Below are positions 1 through 8,508 of a stretch of 44,051 bases of DNA, piece by piece. The notes below the pieces were generated by a model. That model was given only the letters and a program-made list of their open reading frames with translations, was not told the DNA's origin and did not search any database. A program made the position numbers and the translations under genes. The stretch's first letter is position 1. Each line of letters starts with the position of its first letter. This DNA comes from Bacillota bacterium (GTDB taxonomy: Bacteria; Bacillota; Ch66), in the NCBI GenBank assembly GCA_013178045.1, contig JABLXP010000015.1, forward strand, positions 1-44,051. Reading direction: 5' to 3'.

Positions 1-144
1 GCCTGGAATAAAATGTTAAATTACATTGTGGTTTGGTTTTTGACCTTAATCTAGCGAAAAAAGAGTACATCTAAACGACTAACAATGTTTTACCTTTAAC
101 AAAAAAGCTAATTTTGCAAAAGGCTCACTTAGTATTCTAAAGCT

Positions 145-171
145 GAGGGAGTAATAAACCCTCTCTTTTTT
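145..171 (+). terminator. Intrinsic terminator of an upstream gene
   Basis: GAGGGAG and CCCTCTC form a 7-bp stem around a TAATAAA loop, followed at once by six T. It would end a plus-strand transcript entering from outside the window. The rest of 1-140 is AT-rich and shows no gene I can support. Confidence 0.7.
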
Positions 172-179
172 GCCTTAAT

Positions 180-207
180 TGTTCACTAGGTGTTTACTAA
201 CTGAACA
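180..207. promoter_or_regulatory. Imperfect dyad, candidate activator site for the sigma-54 promoter
   Basis: TGTTCA at 180-185 is mirrored by TGAACA at 202-207, with further partial symmetry inside the 28 bases. Its centre is about 80 bases upstream of the -24 element, where enhancer-binding proteins of sigma-54 promoters usually bind. The role is inferred from position and symmetry only. No sigma-54 activator gene is in the window. Confidence 0.4.
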
Positions 208-273
208 CTAACGCCAGAGAAGGTAACACGGATATTTCTTTTCTGACAAGCCTTAGACGCTCCTAAACCTTTT

Positions 274-289
274 TGGCACGATTATTGCA
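274..289 (+). promoter_or_regulatory. Sigma-54 (RpoN) promoter of the methylmalonyl-CoA operon
   Basis: TGGCACGATTATTGCA fits the sigma-54 consensus TGGCACG-N4-TTGCW, with GG at 275-276 and GC at 287-288 separated by the required 10 bases. Transcription would start near 300, giving a leader of about 50 bases before the ATG at 353. No comparable sigma-70 promoter stands out here. Confidence 0.8.
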
Positions 290-352
290 TTGCAAAAATG
301 TGGCTGAATTTTTCAGATTTAAATTAATTCTAAACGGGGGGGTGTTGGAAAA

Positions 353-1498
353 ATGAATTTTATCCTGTCAGAAGAGCATCAAATGTTACGCCAAATGGTC
401 CGGGACTTCGCGGAAAAGGAACTGGCACCAGGCGCTAAGGAAAGAGACGAGAAAGAAGAATTTCCCCTGGAACTGTGGCATAAAGTAGGCGAACTCGGTT
501 TGGCCGGAATTCCCTGGGAAGAGAAATACGGCGGCGCTGGTTCTGATTTCCTGGCTTACGCGATCGCCGTGGAAGAACTTTCCCGCGTTGACGCTTCGAT
601 GGGTGTAACCCTTTCGGCCCATACTTCTCTTTGCAGCTGGCCGATCTGGAAGTTCGGGACCGAAGAACAAAAAATGAAGTATTTGAAACCGCTGGCCGAA
701 GGCAAACACTTGGGCGCTTTTGCGATTACCGAGCCTTCCGCCGGGAGTGACGCGGGCGGCACCAAGTGCACGGCGGTTAGGGAGGGAGACTTCTATGTCC
801 TGAACGGCACCAAGATCTTCATTACTAACGCTTACTATGCTGATACCTATATCGTCATTGCCAGGACCAGCAAAGAAGGCAAGAAACATGAAGGTATCAG
901 CGCGTTTATCGTTGAGAAGGGCACACCTGGCTTCTCCTTCGGTAAGAAGGAGGAAAAACTCGGGATCCGTGCTTCGGCGACCTATGAGCTAGTCTTTGAA
1001 GATTGCCGCGTGCCGGCCGAAAACCTGCTGGGCAAAGAAGGCGAAGGCTTTAAGATTGCCATGAGAATACTTGATGGCGGCCGGAACGGGATCGCCGCGC
1101 AAGCGGTGGGTATCGCCCAGGGCGCTTTTGAATTTGCCCTGGCCTACGCCAAGCAAAGAGAGCAATTTGGCCGACCGATTATTGCTAATCAGGCTATTGC
1201 CTTTATGCTGGCTGACGCGGCGACCGAGATCGAAGCGGCTCGTCTTCTGACCTATCAGGCTGCCTGGCTGGAAGGGGCTGGTCTGCCGTATGGTAAAGCC
1301 AGCGCCATGGCGAAAGTATTCGCTGGTGACATCGCCATGAAGGTGACCACCGATATGGTCCAGGTTCTTGGTGGTTATGGTTACACCAAGGAATACCCGG
1401 TGGAGCGGTTTATGCGGGATGCCAAGATCACCCAGATCTACGAAGGCACCAACCAGGTGCAAAGAATCGTTATCGCTGGCTACTTAATGAAAGAATAG
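353..1498 (+). CDS. Acyl-CoA dehydrogenase
   Basis: FAD-dependent acyl-CoA dehydrogenase of 381 residues, the usual length for the short/branched-chain family. It would oxidise an acyl-CoA to the 2-enoyl-CoA and pass electrons to electron-transfer flavoprotein. The family signature [10 protein letters not shown] is at 124-133, and the catalytic base is Glu364 in the C-terminal IYEGTNQ motif. The start is ATG with a G-rich ribosome site at 335-343. It is the first gene of the sigma-54-driven operon that continues with CoA-transferase and methylmalonyl-CoA mutase genes. Chain-length preference cannot be read from the sequence. The context suggests a substrate that yields propionyl-CoA, such as a branched or odd-chain acyl-CoA, but butyryl-CoA is possible. 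Confidence 0.9.
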   Translation: MNFILSEEHQMLRQMVRDFAEKELAPGAKERDEKEEFPLELWHKVGELGLAGIPWEEKYGGAGSDFLAYAIAVEELSRVDASMGVTLSAHTSLCSWPIWKFGTEEQKMKYLKPLAEGKHLGAFAITEPSAGSDAGGTKCTAVREGDFYVLNGTKIFITNAYYADTYIVIARTSKEGKKHEGISAFIVEKGTPGFSFGKKEEKLGIRASATYELVFEDCRVPAENLLGKEGEGFKIAMRILDGGRNGIAAQAVGIAQGAFEFALAYAKQREQFGRPIIANQAIAFMLADAATEIEAARLLTYQAAWLEGAGLPYGKASAMAKVFAGDIAMKVTTDMVQVLGGYGYTKEYPVERFMRDAKITQIYEGTNQVQRIVIAGYLMKE

Positions 1499-1506
1499 AA
1501 AATATC

Positions 1507-1550
1507 AACCTGAATCCGTGAAAAACAATTAGACATATCTAGATAAGACC
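1507..1550. repeat. Solo IS1380-like element end
   Basis: Bases 1507-1529 are identical to 29241-29263, the left end of the IS1380-like element in this window. Similarity continues to about 1556 (about 19 of the next 27 bases match). No second inverted end or transposase lies nearby, so this is a stranded end inside the operon, between the acyl-CoA dehydrogenase stop and the ribosome site of the CoA-transferase. Confidence 0.75.
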
Positions 1551-1568
1551 AAATAAGGAGGGATGCAT

Positions 1569-3077
1569 ATGCTTGATTCAAATCATCTCAGGAATCCAAA
1601 ACTATTTCACAAAATTGTGTCAGCTGATGAGGCGGCTTCAATCATTCAGGATGGCATGACAGTAGGGGTTAGCGGCTTCACCCCCTCAGGTTATCCCAAG
1701 ATGGTCACGCTGGCTCTGGCCGAGCAGGTGAGACAGGGCCGAAAGTGCCGGATTAACCTGTGGTCGGGTGCTTCGGTGGGGCCTGAGATCGAGGAAGCCT
1801 TGGCTGCAGTTGGTGCTGTTGCTAGACGTGCGCCGTTTTATGCTGCTTCAAATAAAAGTATGCGGCAAGGTATTAACAATGGCTCGATCCTCTACACAGA
1901 TATGCATCTTAGCCACATGGCCCAGCAGATCAATTACGGATTCCTGGGGAAAGTTGATGTCGCCATTGTCGAAGCCATAGCCATTACTGAGGACGGTCAT
2001 CTCATTCTGTCATGCGGGGTAGGTAATACCCCAATGTTGGTCAGGCATGCCCAAACGGTGATTGTTGAATTAAATACCGCTCAGCCGCGTGAATTAGAAG
2101 GTATGCATGATATTTACATCCAAGCCAAGCCTCCTTATCGAACATATATCCCGATTTTCCGGCCAAGTGACCGGATCGGTACTACTTATGTAGAATGTGG
2201 GTTAGATAAAATTAAATATATTGTTGAATCGGATATTCTTGATAAAGTGAGAAATTTGGAACCCCCGGATGAAAAGAGTGAAAAGATTGCGGAAAATCTT
2301 ATCCGATTTTTGAAAGATGAAATAAAGGCCGGGCGCGTACCAGAGCAGCTATTGCCATTTCAATCGGGTGTAGGTTCAATTGCCAATGCTGTTTTTTATG
2401 GATTAGTCCACTCAGATTTTCAACACTTAACGATGTATTCAGAAATCCTGCAGGATGCCGTTTTTGACCTGATCGACGCCGGCAAAATGGATATGGCTTC
2501 CGGTTGCGCTTTTACCCCTTCGCCCAGTGTGTTGGAGCGATTCCGGGCCGAACCCGAGAAGTACCGCCGGCGCATCATCCTCCGTCCCTTGGATATTACC
2601 AACCACCCAGAAGTCATTCGGCGCTTAGGATGTATTACCATTAACACTGCTATGGAAATAGATGTTTATGGGCACGTTAACTCCACCCACCAATTGGGCA
2701 CCCACATGATGAATGGGATTGGTGGTTCTGCCGACTTTACCCGCAATGGTTATTTGACCATCTTTACCACAGAATCGACGGCTAAGGACGACCAGATCTC
2801 ACGCGTGGTACCGATGTGTTCCCACGTTGACAGCACTGAACACGATGTCCACGTTTTTATTACCGAATGGGGTGTGGCTGATATACGCGGCTTGGCGCCA
2901 AGAGAGCGTTCCCGCTTGATTATTAAGAATTGTGCCCACCCAATGTATCGAGACCAGCTTCTCGCTTATGTCGAACGGGCGGAAAAGGAAGTGGGTGGAC
3001 ACACACCGCACCTGGTCGAAGAGGCACTGTCTTGGCATGCCAATTTCCGAAAAAATGGCACTATGCTCAATAAGTAG
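1569..3077 (+). CDS. Acetyl-CoA hydrolase/transferase-family CoA-transferase (Cat1/succinyl-CoA type)
   Basis: CoA-transferase of the Cat1/AarC family, moving CoA between succinate and a short acyl group such as propionate or acetate. Numbering from the first ATG (1563), the catalytic glutamate is Glu294 in YSEILQD, and the family GxGGSxDF segment appears as GGSADF. The upstream FQSGVGSIANAV stretch is also characteristic. An ATG at 1563 abuts the AAGGAGG ribosome site, so the ATG at 1569 (502 residues) is the better start. The gene is 19 bases before mcmA. With mutase and epimerase in the same operon the set resembles the E. coli sbm pathway, where CoA is passed between propionyl-CoA and succinate. 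The exact donor and acceptor are inferred. Confidence 0.88.
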   Translation: MLDSNHLRNPKLFHKIVSADEAASIIQDGMTVGVSGFTPSGYPKMVTLALAEQVRQGRKCRINLWSGASVGPEIEEALAAVGAVARRAPFYAASNKSMRQGINNGSILYTDMHLSHMAQQINYGFLGKVDVAIVEAIAITEDGHLILSCGVGNTPMLVRHAQTVIVELNTAQPRELEGMHDIYIQAKPPYRTYIPIFRPSDRIGTTYVECGLDKIKYIVESDILDKVRNLEPPDEKSEKIAENLIRFLKDEIKAGRVPEQLLPFQSGVGSIANAVFYGLVHSDFQHLTMYSEILQDAVFDLIDAGKMDMASGCAFTPSPSVLERFRAEPEKYRRRIILRPLDITNHPEVIRRLGCITINTAMEIDVYGHVNSTHQLGTHMMNGIGGSADFTRNGYLTIFTTESTAKDDQISRVVPMCSHVDSTEHDVHVFITEWGVADIRGLAPRERSRLIIKNCAHPMYRDQLLAYVERAEKEVGGHTPHLVEEALSWHANFRKNGTMLNK

Positions 3078-3095
3078 AAAAGGAGGTTACAATCA

Positions 3096-4748
3096 ATGGG
3101 CGATGAAACCAACCGCATCAAAGAGGAAATGGAAAAATGGGAAAACGGACTGTTGAAAAAAACCTTAGCCAAAGCGAAGGAAAGAGAAAATTTGCCAGTG
3201 AAACGGCTTTATACCCCGCTGGATCTGGAAGGTCATTCCTATTTAGATAAAGTAGGTTTCCCCGGACAGTATCCTTTTACCCGGGGGATCCAACCGACCA
3301 TGTATCGTGGCCGTTTCTGGACCATGCGGATGTATTCTGGTTTTGCGACGGCTGAGGAGACAAACCAGCGCTACAAATATTTGCTGGCACAGGTAATCAC
3401 GGGTCTCAGCGTGGCTTTTGACCTACCCACGCAGATTGGCTATGATTCCGATCATCCTTTAGCTGAAGGAGAAGTAGGTAAAGTCGGGGTGGCAATAGAT
3501 TCCCTGAAAGACATGGAAGATCTGTTTGAGGGAATTCCGCTCGGTAAAGTCAGCACGTCCATGACAATAAATGCTCCCGCGGCAGTACTCCTGGCGATGT
3601 ATCAGGCTGTAGCAGAAAAACAGGGATTCAAGGCTGAAGAGCTTGATGGAACAATCCAAAATGATGTATTGAAGGAATACATCGCTCGCGGCACCTACAT
3701 CTATCCTCCTGGACCGTCAATGCGTTTAATAACGAACATTTTTGAATATTGTTCAAAACATATTCCAAAATGGAATACCATTAGCCTGGGTGCCTACCAT
3801 ATTCGCGAAGCGGGTTCCAACGCTGCCCAGGAAATTGCCTTTGCCTTTGCCAATGCGATTGATTATATCGAGGCGGCGATAAAAGCTGGTTTGAACATTG
3901 ACGATTTTGCTCCAAGGATTTCCTGGATTTTCGCAACGGATATCAATGTCCTTGAAGAAGTCGCCAAATTCCGCGCTGCCCGCCGACTGTGGGCCAAAAT
4001 CCTGAAAGAACGTTTTGGGGCCAAGGACCCCCGTTCATGTATGCTGCGTATCCATGTTCATACATCCGGGAGCGTTCTTACCGCCCAGCAACCCCTGAAC
4101 AATGTGGTGAGGGTTACTCTACAGGCTCTGGCTGCTGTTTTGGGCGGCACAAACTCCATGGCTACCTGCGCGTATGACGAAGCCCTGGCGCTCCCCACAG
4201 AAGAGTCAGCTACTCTGGCGTTAAGAACCCAGCAAATCCTTGCTTACGAGAGTGGGGCGGCAGATACGGTTGATCCTCTGGCAGGTTCCTACTATGTGGA
4301 AGCCTTAACCGATCAGCTCCAGGAACAGGCAGAAGCGTACCTAACTAAGATTGACGCGATGGGGGGAGCCGTCAAGGCCATTGAAAAAGGATATGTTCAG
4401 TCAGAAATCCAAAGGAGTGCCTATGAATCTCAACTGGCTGTGGAGCGTGGTCAGAAGATAATTGTCGGAGTGAACAAGTTCCAGACTCACTATGAGCCAC
4501 CGAAAAACCTGTTAAAAGTCGATCCAGCGGTCAGAGAACGGCAGATCGTTAAACTCAACGAATTAAAAACCAACCGGGATAACGCACGAGTCCAAACGGC
4601 TCTCAAGACGCTCAAGGAGTGTGCGCAAGGGACAGACAACCTGTATCCACCAATCCTGGAGGCAGTCAAGGCTTATGCCACATTAGGCGAAATTTGTGAT
4701 ACCCTGCGCGACGTCTTTGGTGAATACACGCCACCGCAGATATTATAG
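3096..4748 (+). CDS. mcmA: Methylmalonyl-CoA mutase, large catalytic subunit
   Basis: TIM-barrel substrate-binding subunit (550 residues) of B12-dependent methylmalonyl-CoA mutase, which interconverts (R)-methylmalonyl-CoA and succinyl-CoA. Residues that distinguish true methylmalonyl-CoA mutase from isobutyryl- or hydroxyisobutyryl-CoA mutases appear to be kept: Tyr80 in WTMRMYSGF, Arg198 in YIARGTY, and His235 in YHIREAG, corresponding to Tyr89, Arg207 and His244 of the Propionibacterium enzyme. The cobalamin domain is absent and is encoded separately by the next gene, as is common in Clostridia and archaea. The ribosome site AAGGAGG precedes the ATG. No MeaB/ArgK-type chaperone gene is in the window. 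Confidence 0.95.
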   Translation: MGDETNRIKEEMEKWENGLLKKTLAKAKERENLPVKRLYTPLDLEGHSYLDKVGFPGQYPFTRGIQPTMYRGRFWTMRMYSGFATAEETNQRYKYLLAQVITGLSVAFDLPTQIGYDSDHPLAEGEVGKVGVAIDSLKDMEDLFEGIPLGKVSTSMTINAPAAVLLAMYQAVAEKQGFKAEELDGTIQNDVLKEYIARGTYIYPPGPSMRLITNIFEYCSKHIPKWNTISLGAYHIREAGSNAAQEIAFAFANAIDYIEAAIKAGLNIDDFAPRISWIFATDINVLEEVAKFRAARRLWAKILKERFGAKDPRSCMLRIHVHTSGSVLTAQQPLNNVVRVTLQALAAVLGGTNSMATCAYDEALALPTEESATLALRTQQILAYESGAADTVDPLAGSYYVEALTDQLQEQAEAYLTKIDAMGGAVKAIEKGYVQSEIQRSAYESQLAVERGQKIIVGVNKFQTHYEPPKNLLKVDPAVRERQIVKLNELKTNRDNARVQTALKTLKECAQGTDNLYPPILEAVKAYATLGEICDTLRDVFGEYTPPQIL

Positions 4749-4768
4749 GCAGAAGGGGGAATGGTTCT

Positions 4769-5176
4769 ATGGATAGCGAGAAAAAGATTCGAGTTCTGGT
4801 TGCTAAGCCTGGTTTGGATGGACACGACCGAGGAGCCAAAGTAATAGCCCAGGCTTTCCGTGATGCGGGAATGGAGGTCATCTATACTGGTTTACGTCAA
4901 ACGCCAGAAATGATCGTCAGCGCTGCGCTGCAGGAAGACGTTGACGTCGTGGCGCTGAGCTGCCTTTCGGGCGCTCACCTCACCCTTTTTAGTCGGGTAA
5001 TTGCCCTCTTGAAACAGAAGGGTATGGAAGATGTTTTGGTTATCGGCGGCGGGGTAATTCCTGATGACGATATTCCTATACTCAAAGAGGCTGGTGTAGC
5101 AGAGGTTTTCACCCCCGGTACCCCGTTGAGCCAGGCGGTTGATTTCGTCAAGAATCATGTGCAGGTGAAAGGGTAA
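4769..5176 (+). CDS. mcmB: Methylmalonyl-CoA mutase, small B12-binding subunit
   Basis: Stand-alone cobalamin-binding domain of 135 residues. It carries the base-off, His-on motif DxHxxG at Asp17-His19-Gly22, the following SxL element within SCLSGAH, and the GGG segment (VIGGGVIP) that cradles the nucleotide tail. It should dimerise with McmA to form the active mutase. It starts 20 bases after the mcmA stop, so the two are certainly co-transcribed. The length is typical for split mutases. Confidence 0.95.
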   Translation: MDSEKKIRVLVAKPGLDGHDRGAKVIAQAFRDAGMEVIYTGLRQTPEMIVSAALQEDVDVVALSCLSGAHLTLFSRVIALLKQKGMEDVLVIGGGVIPDDDIPILKEAGVAEVFTPGTPLSQAVDFVKNHVQVKG

Positions 5177-5213
5177 CTACCAAGAGATGATTACTGGATA
5201 AGGAGGGAAAAGA

Positions 5214-5627
5214 ATGTTTAAAGTGACCAAAGTCGACCACATCGGAATTGCCGTGAAGAACCTGGAGGAATCGCTAAAACTTTACGAGCAAGTGCTGGGG
5301 CTGACCGTGCATGGCATAGAAACATCGACTGAACAAAAGGTTAAAGTGGCATTTGTGCCAGTTGGCGAGACTGAGTTGGAGTTTATGGAATCAACCAGCC
5401 CGGATGGACCGATCGCGAAATTTATTGAAAAGAACGGCGAAGGAATTCAGCATATTTGTCTGCGGGTTGACAACATCGAAGCCGCCTTAGCGGATCTGAA
5501 AGCCCGGGGCGTTCGTCTGATCAACGAACAACCCCGGCCTGGGGCGGGCGGAGCCAAGATTGCGTTTCTTCACCCGAAGGGAACATCAGGCGTATTGCTA
5601 GAACTTTCCGAACGGGCTGAACACTGA
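5214..5627 (+). CDS. mce: Methylmalonyl-CoA epimerase
   Basis: Vicinal-oxygen-chelate protein of 137 residues that converts (S)- to (R)-methylmalonyl-CoA, linking the carboxyltransferase product to the mutase. Likely metal ligands are His9 in DHIGIAV, His80 in GIQHICLRV and Glu130 in VLLELSE, matching the usual His, His, Glu pattern of the family. Two VOC half-domains are visible at about 5-60 and 75-132. The ribosome site AAGGAGGG is well placed. Its position between mutase and carboxyltransferase genes supports the assignment over other VOC enzymes such as glyoxalase. Confidence 0.93.
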   Translation: MFKVTKVDHIGIAVKNLEESLKLYEQVLGLTVHGIETSTEQKVKVAFVPVGETELEFMESTSPDGPIAKFIEKNGEGIQHICLRVDNIEAALADLKARGVRLINEQPRPGAGGAKIAFLHPKGTSGVLLELSERAEH

Positions 5628-5677
5628 CAGTAACGAAAATGGTCGCCATTAGGCGCTGCAGAAAGGTGGTTAGGTTT

Positions 5678-7225
5678 ATGGGGATGCGCGAAAAAATTAA
5701 TGATCTGGAAGCGCGAAGAGCCCAGGTCAGATTAGGTGGTGGGGAAAAGAAGATTGCCAAACAACACGCCTCGGGCAAGCTGACAGCGCGCGAACGATTA
5801 AGTATCCTGTTTGATCCGGGGACATTCCAGGAAATAGATGAATTTGTGAAGCATCACTGTACCAACTTTGGCATGGATAAAGTGGAGATTCCAGGTGAAG
5901 GGGTGGTAACCGGCTACGGAAAAATAGGGGGACGTGGGGTATTCGCGTTTTCTCAAGATTTTACTGCCCAAGGTGGTACCCTGGGGGAAATGCATGCCAA
6001 AAAAATCTGCAAGGTTATGGATATGGCGCTGGAAATGAAGGTGCCATTAATTGGAATCAAAGACTCGGGTGGAGCCAGAATCCAGGAGGGAGTTTTTGCT
6101 CTCAGCGGATACGGCCAGATTTTCTACCGTAATACCATGGCTTCCGGGGTGATCCCCCAGATCTCGGTGATTATGGGGCCGTGTGCTGGTGGTGCGGTTT
6201 ATTCGCCAGCCCTGACTGACTTTATCTTTATGACTAAAAAAGCGAATATGTTTATTACCGGACCGCAAGTGATCAAAGCCACCACGGGTGAGGACATTGA
6301 TCCAGACAAATTGGGCGGGCCAATGACCCACAACCAGACCAGTGGGGTAGCCCATTTTATGGCCGATGATGATGAAAGCTGTTTGCAGTTAGTTAGAAAA
6401 TTGCTCGAATTTCTCCCGGCGAACAATACTGAAGCTCCTCCGCGGGTTATGTGTACAGATGATCCTGACCGCATTGACGAAACCTTAACAGATATCCTCC
6501 CCGAGTCGCCTACCAGAGCATATAACATGTTGAATATTATCACCAGGGTAGTCGACAATGGCGAATTCTTCCAGGTCCAGCAGTATTACGCTCAAAACAT
6601 CTTGATCGGGTTTGCCCGGCTCAATGGCCATACCGTTGGCATTGTGGCCAATCAACCCAGGGTCCTGGCAGGGTGTCTGGACATAGACGCTTCTGATAAA
6701 GCGAGTCGCTTTATCAGATTCTGTGATGCCTTCAATATTCCACTAATCACCTTTGTTGACGTGCCTGGATTTTTGCCAGGTATCTCCCAGGAGTTTGGCG
6801 GAATCATCCGCCACGGGGCGAAAATGCTGTACGCTTATTCCGAAGCGGTTGTTCCCAAGATCACATTGGTAATTCGGAAAGCCTACGGAGGAGCTTATCA
6901 GGCGATGTGCAGCCGTGACCTGGGGGCTGACCAGGTGATTGCCTGGCCAACGGCGGAAATAGCGGTAATGGGCGCAGAAGGAGCAGCCAATATCATCTTC
7001 CGTGATGTCATTGAGAAAGCGGAGAACCCACAAGAGATGAGACAGCAAAAGATTGAAGAATATCGTGATAAGTTCTCTAATCCATACATCGCCGCAGCAG
7101 AGGGATTTGTTGACCGAGTTATCGATCCGCGTTTGACCCGACCCCAGTTAATCCAGGCATTGGAGATGTGCTTGACTAAACAACGTACTCGTCCACCTAG
7201 AAAACACGGCAATTTCCCGGTTTAG
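5678..7225 (+). CDS. Methylmalonyl-CoA decarboxylase alpha / propionyl-CoA carboxylase beta / transcarboxylase 12S subunit
   Basis: Carboxyltransferase subunit of about 515 residues with the paired crotonase-like halves of the acyl-CoA carboxylase beta family. SGGARIQEG and the GGAVYSPALTDF region lie in the first half, and FVDVPGFLPG and KAYGGAYQAM in the second. It moves a carboxyl group between biotin and propionyl/methylmalonyl-CoA. The biotin carrier, membrane decarboxylase and 5S subunits are not in the window, so sodium-pump decarboxylase, carboxylase and transcarboxylase cannot be separated. A possible ATG at 5639 lacks a ribosome site. GAAAGGTGG at 5661-5669 points to the ATG at 5678. 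It is the last gene of the sigma-54 operon. Confidence 0.9.
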   Translation: MGMREKINDLEARRAQVRLGGGEKKIAKQHASGKLTARERLSILFDPGTFQEIDEFVKHHCTNFGMDKVEIPGEGVVTGYGKIGGRGVFAFSQDFTAQGGTLGEMHAKKICKVMDMALEMKVPLIGIKDSGGARIQEGVFALSGYGQIFYRNTMASGVIPQISVIMGPCAGGAVYSPALTDFIFMTKKANMFITGPQVIKATTGEDIDPDKLGGPMTHNQTSGVAHFMADDDESCLQLVRKLLEFLPANNTEAPPRVMCTDDPDRIDETLTDILPESPTRAYNMLNIITRVVDNGEFFQVQQYYAQNILIGFARLNGHTVGIVANQPRVLAGCLDIDASDKASRFIRFCDAFNIPLITFVDVPGFLPGISQEFGGIIRHGAKMLYAYSEAVVPKITLVIRKAYGGAYQAMCSRDLGADQVIAWPTAEIAVMGAEGAANIIFRDVIEKAENPQEMRQQKIEEYRDKFSNPYIAAAEGFVDRVIDPRLTRPQLIQALEMCLTKQRTRPPRKHGNFPV

Positions 7226-7243
7226 CCGGCAATTGATAGTTAT

Positions 7244-8083
7244 TCATCTCAACAACTGCTTTACCCAGTTAATCCCTTCTTCGACCTGGCGTGGATCCTT
7301 GGCGAACTTAAGTGAATATTCCAGCACATACAGGCAGTCCGGCCGGCTACGGCGCAGGAACGATAGAACCCGAGGTAGATCTATCCAGTCATCCTCGGGT
7401 TTTTGACTGGGATGGGGCAGGCGATGATCATGCCCAACATACCCCTGGGTATTATACAGATGAATAACTTTGACGTAAGGTAAAAACTCGGTGATCAGGT
7501 CGATTAGGCTGTGGTTTGGAAAACGATGAAGAGATCCCTGGAAATGCCCAAGGTCTAAACACAAACCAAAGTTTAAAGAAACGAGCACTTCTTTTACAAA
7601 ATCTATGGTCATCACCTCTTGATCGAGGTACATGATTTCCAGATAAACCGGCGGCCCCCCTGCTCTACTAAGTTGACACAGGTGGTGGCAGTCAGCCCGG
7701 ATGGTTGCACGTACTCCGTCGCTACCCCGCTGGCGCTGAAGACTCCTGATTGATTCTTCATTGTACAGCGGCAAATGGAAGATAATGTAATTGGCTCCCA
7801 GACGTGTTGCTTCTGCATAGGACCGTGCTGCTAGTTTCAGTAACTTTTCCCTCTTCTCTTCTCTAAAGTGGCCGTGCGTGAGTGAGTGATGATTAGCTGG
7901 CCGGGGAAGTGGAGCATGAACACCCAAAGGGAGTGGGTGCGTGATTAAAAATTTTTCCAACTTGTTCAGGTGATGGGGTGAGATTCGGCCCAGTTCCAAA
8001 CGCTTTATGTTGTGGTTCAATAACTTTTCCAGCACGGGATTTTTCCGTCCCATGGTGGTGACTGATATCGCCAGGTTATCCAT
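7244..8083 (-). CDS. Sugar phosphate isomerase/epimerase-like TIM-barrel protein
   Basis: About 279 residues with the xylose-isomerase-like TIM-barrel pattern: a GVHAPLPRP segment early, IIFHLPLYNE in the middle, LEIMYLDQE, CLDLGHFQGS, VKVIHLYNTQG, and a final VLEYSLKF strand. The conserved His, Glu and Asp residues at strand ends suggest a divalent-metal site, but no substrate can be named. The longer frame to 8104 has no ribosome site. The ATG at 8083 begins just before the first strand and has AAAGGA upstream. It lies about 30 bases downstream of a small membrane-protein gene on the same strand, so the two are probably co-transcribed. It faces the catabolic operon tail to tail. Confidence 0.7.
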   Translation of the reverse strand: MDNLAISVTTMGRKNPVLEKLLNHNIKRLELGRISPHHLNKLEKFLITHPLPLGVHAPLPRPANHHSLTHGHFREEKREKLLKLAARSYAEATRLGANYIIFHLPLYNEESIRSLQRQRGSDGVRATIRADCHHLCQLSRAGGPPVYLEIMYLDQEVMTIDFVKEVLVSLNFGLCLDLGHFQGSLHRFPNHSLIDLITEFLPYVKVIHLYNTQGYVGHDHRLPHPSQKPEDDWIDLPRVLSFLRRSRPDCLYVLEYSLKFAKDPRQVEEGINWVKQLLR

Positions 8084-8114
8084 TATTTTATTCATCCTTT
8101 GCATTACGGCTGAT

Positions 8115-8297
8115 TTAATTAATAAGGCCGAATAGAACCAATACCAGCAAGAGTAGGATCAAGATATCCAGGGAGTTAGGCCAAATGATTGTTTTAACGA
8201 AGAGAATTAAGATAGCCCCCAACAAAAAGTTGGCCGCGTGGTCCTTGACCGTACACACACAGTGCTTGGCGAAGCGTGAAATGTCTTTGATGAACAT
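8115..8297 (-). CDS. Small membrane protein, unknown function
   Basis: Sixty residues with a charged N-terminus containing HCVC, a first hydrophobic stretch at about 23-38 and a second at about 44-58. It is therefore predicted to cross the membrane twice with short tails. The start is ATG 8297 with GGAGGGG nine to ten bases upstream. An in-frame start at 8315 lacks a ribosome site. I do not recognise the family. It precedes the isomerase-like gene on the same strand and is divergent from a cotS-like gene, so a sporulation role is possible but not shown. Confidence 0.55.
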   Translation of the reverse strand: MFIKDISRFAKHCVCTVKDHAANFLLGAILILFVKTIIWPNSLDILILLLLVLVLFGLIN

Positions 8298-8429
8298 GGT
8301 TGACTTCCCCTCCATTAACCCTGACTTCTTTCCTACATCCTATGATGATCGAAGCCAGAACGAGCCTGTCTGAAATACCTTTTTAACCCTAGTCCCGCCT
8401 TCAAGTGATGAAAAATTATGCAAAGTGTC

Positions 8430-8457
8430 ACCACTTGATGGTCAGTCTCATATAGTA
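8430..8457 (+). promoter_or_regulatory. SigK-type promoter of the first cotS-like gene
   Basis: AC at 8430-8431, 17 bases, then CATATAGTA at 8449-8457: an exact fit to the mother-cell SigK consensus AC-N17-CATANNNTA. Transcription would begin near 8465, downstream of the alternative start at 8425. That supports the ATG at 8509. Confidence 0.65.
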
Positions 8458-8508
8458 GTAGCAGAACTCAGATTGCTGAGGGCAATTACTGGCGCGGGAG
8501 GGAAAACT

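Noticed and set aside
1563-1571. ATG at 1563 as start of the CoA-transferase
   Set aside because: It touches the AAGGAGG ribosome site with no spacing; ATG 1569 is correctly placed.
5639-5677. ATG at 5639 as start of the carboxyltransferase gene
   Set aside because: No ribosome site, and the extra residues are not family-like; ATG 5678 has GAAAGGTGG.
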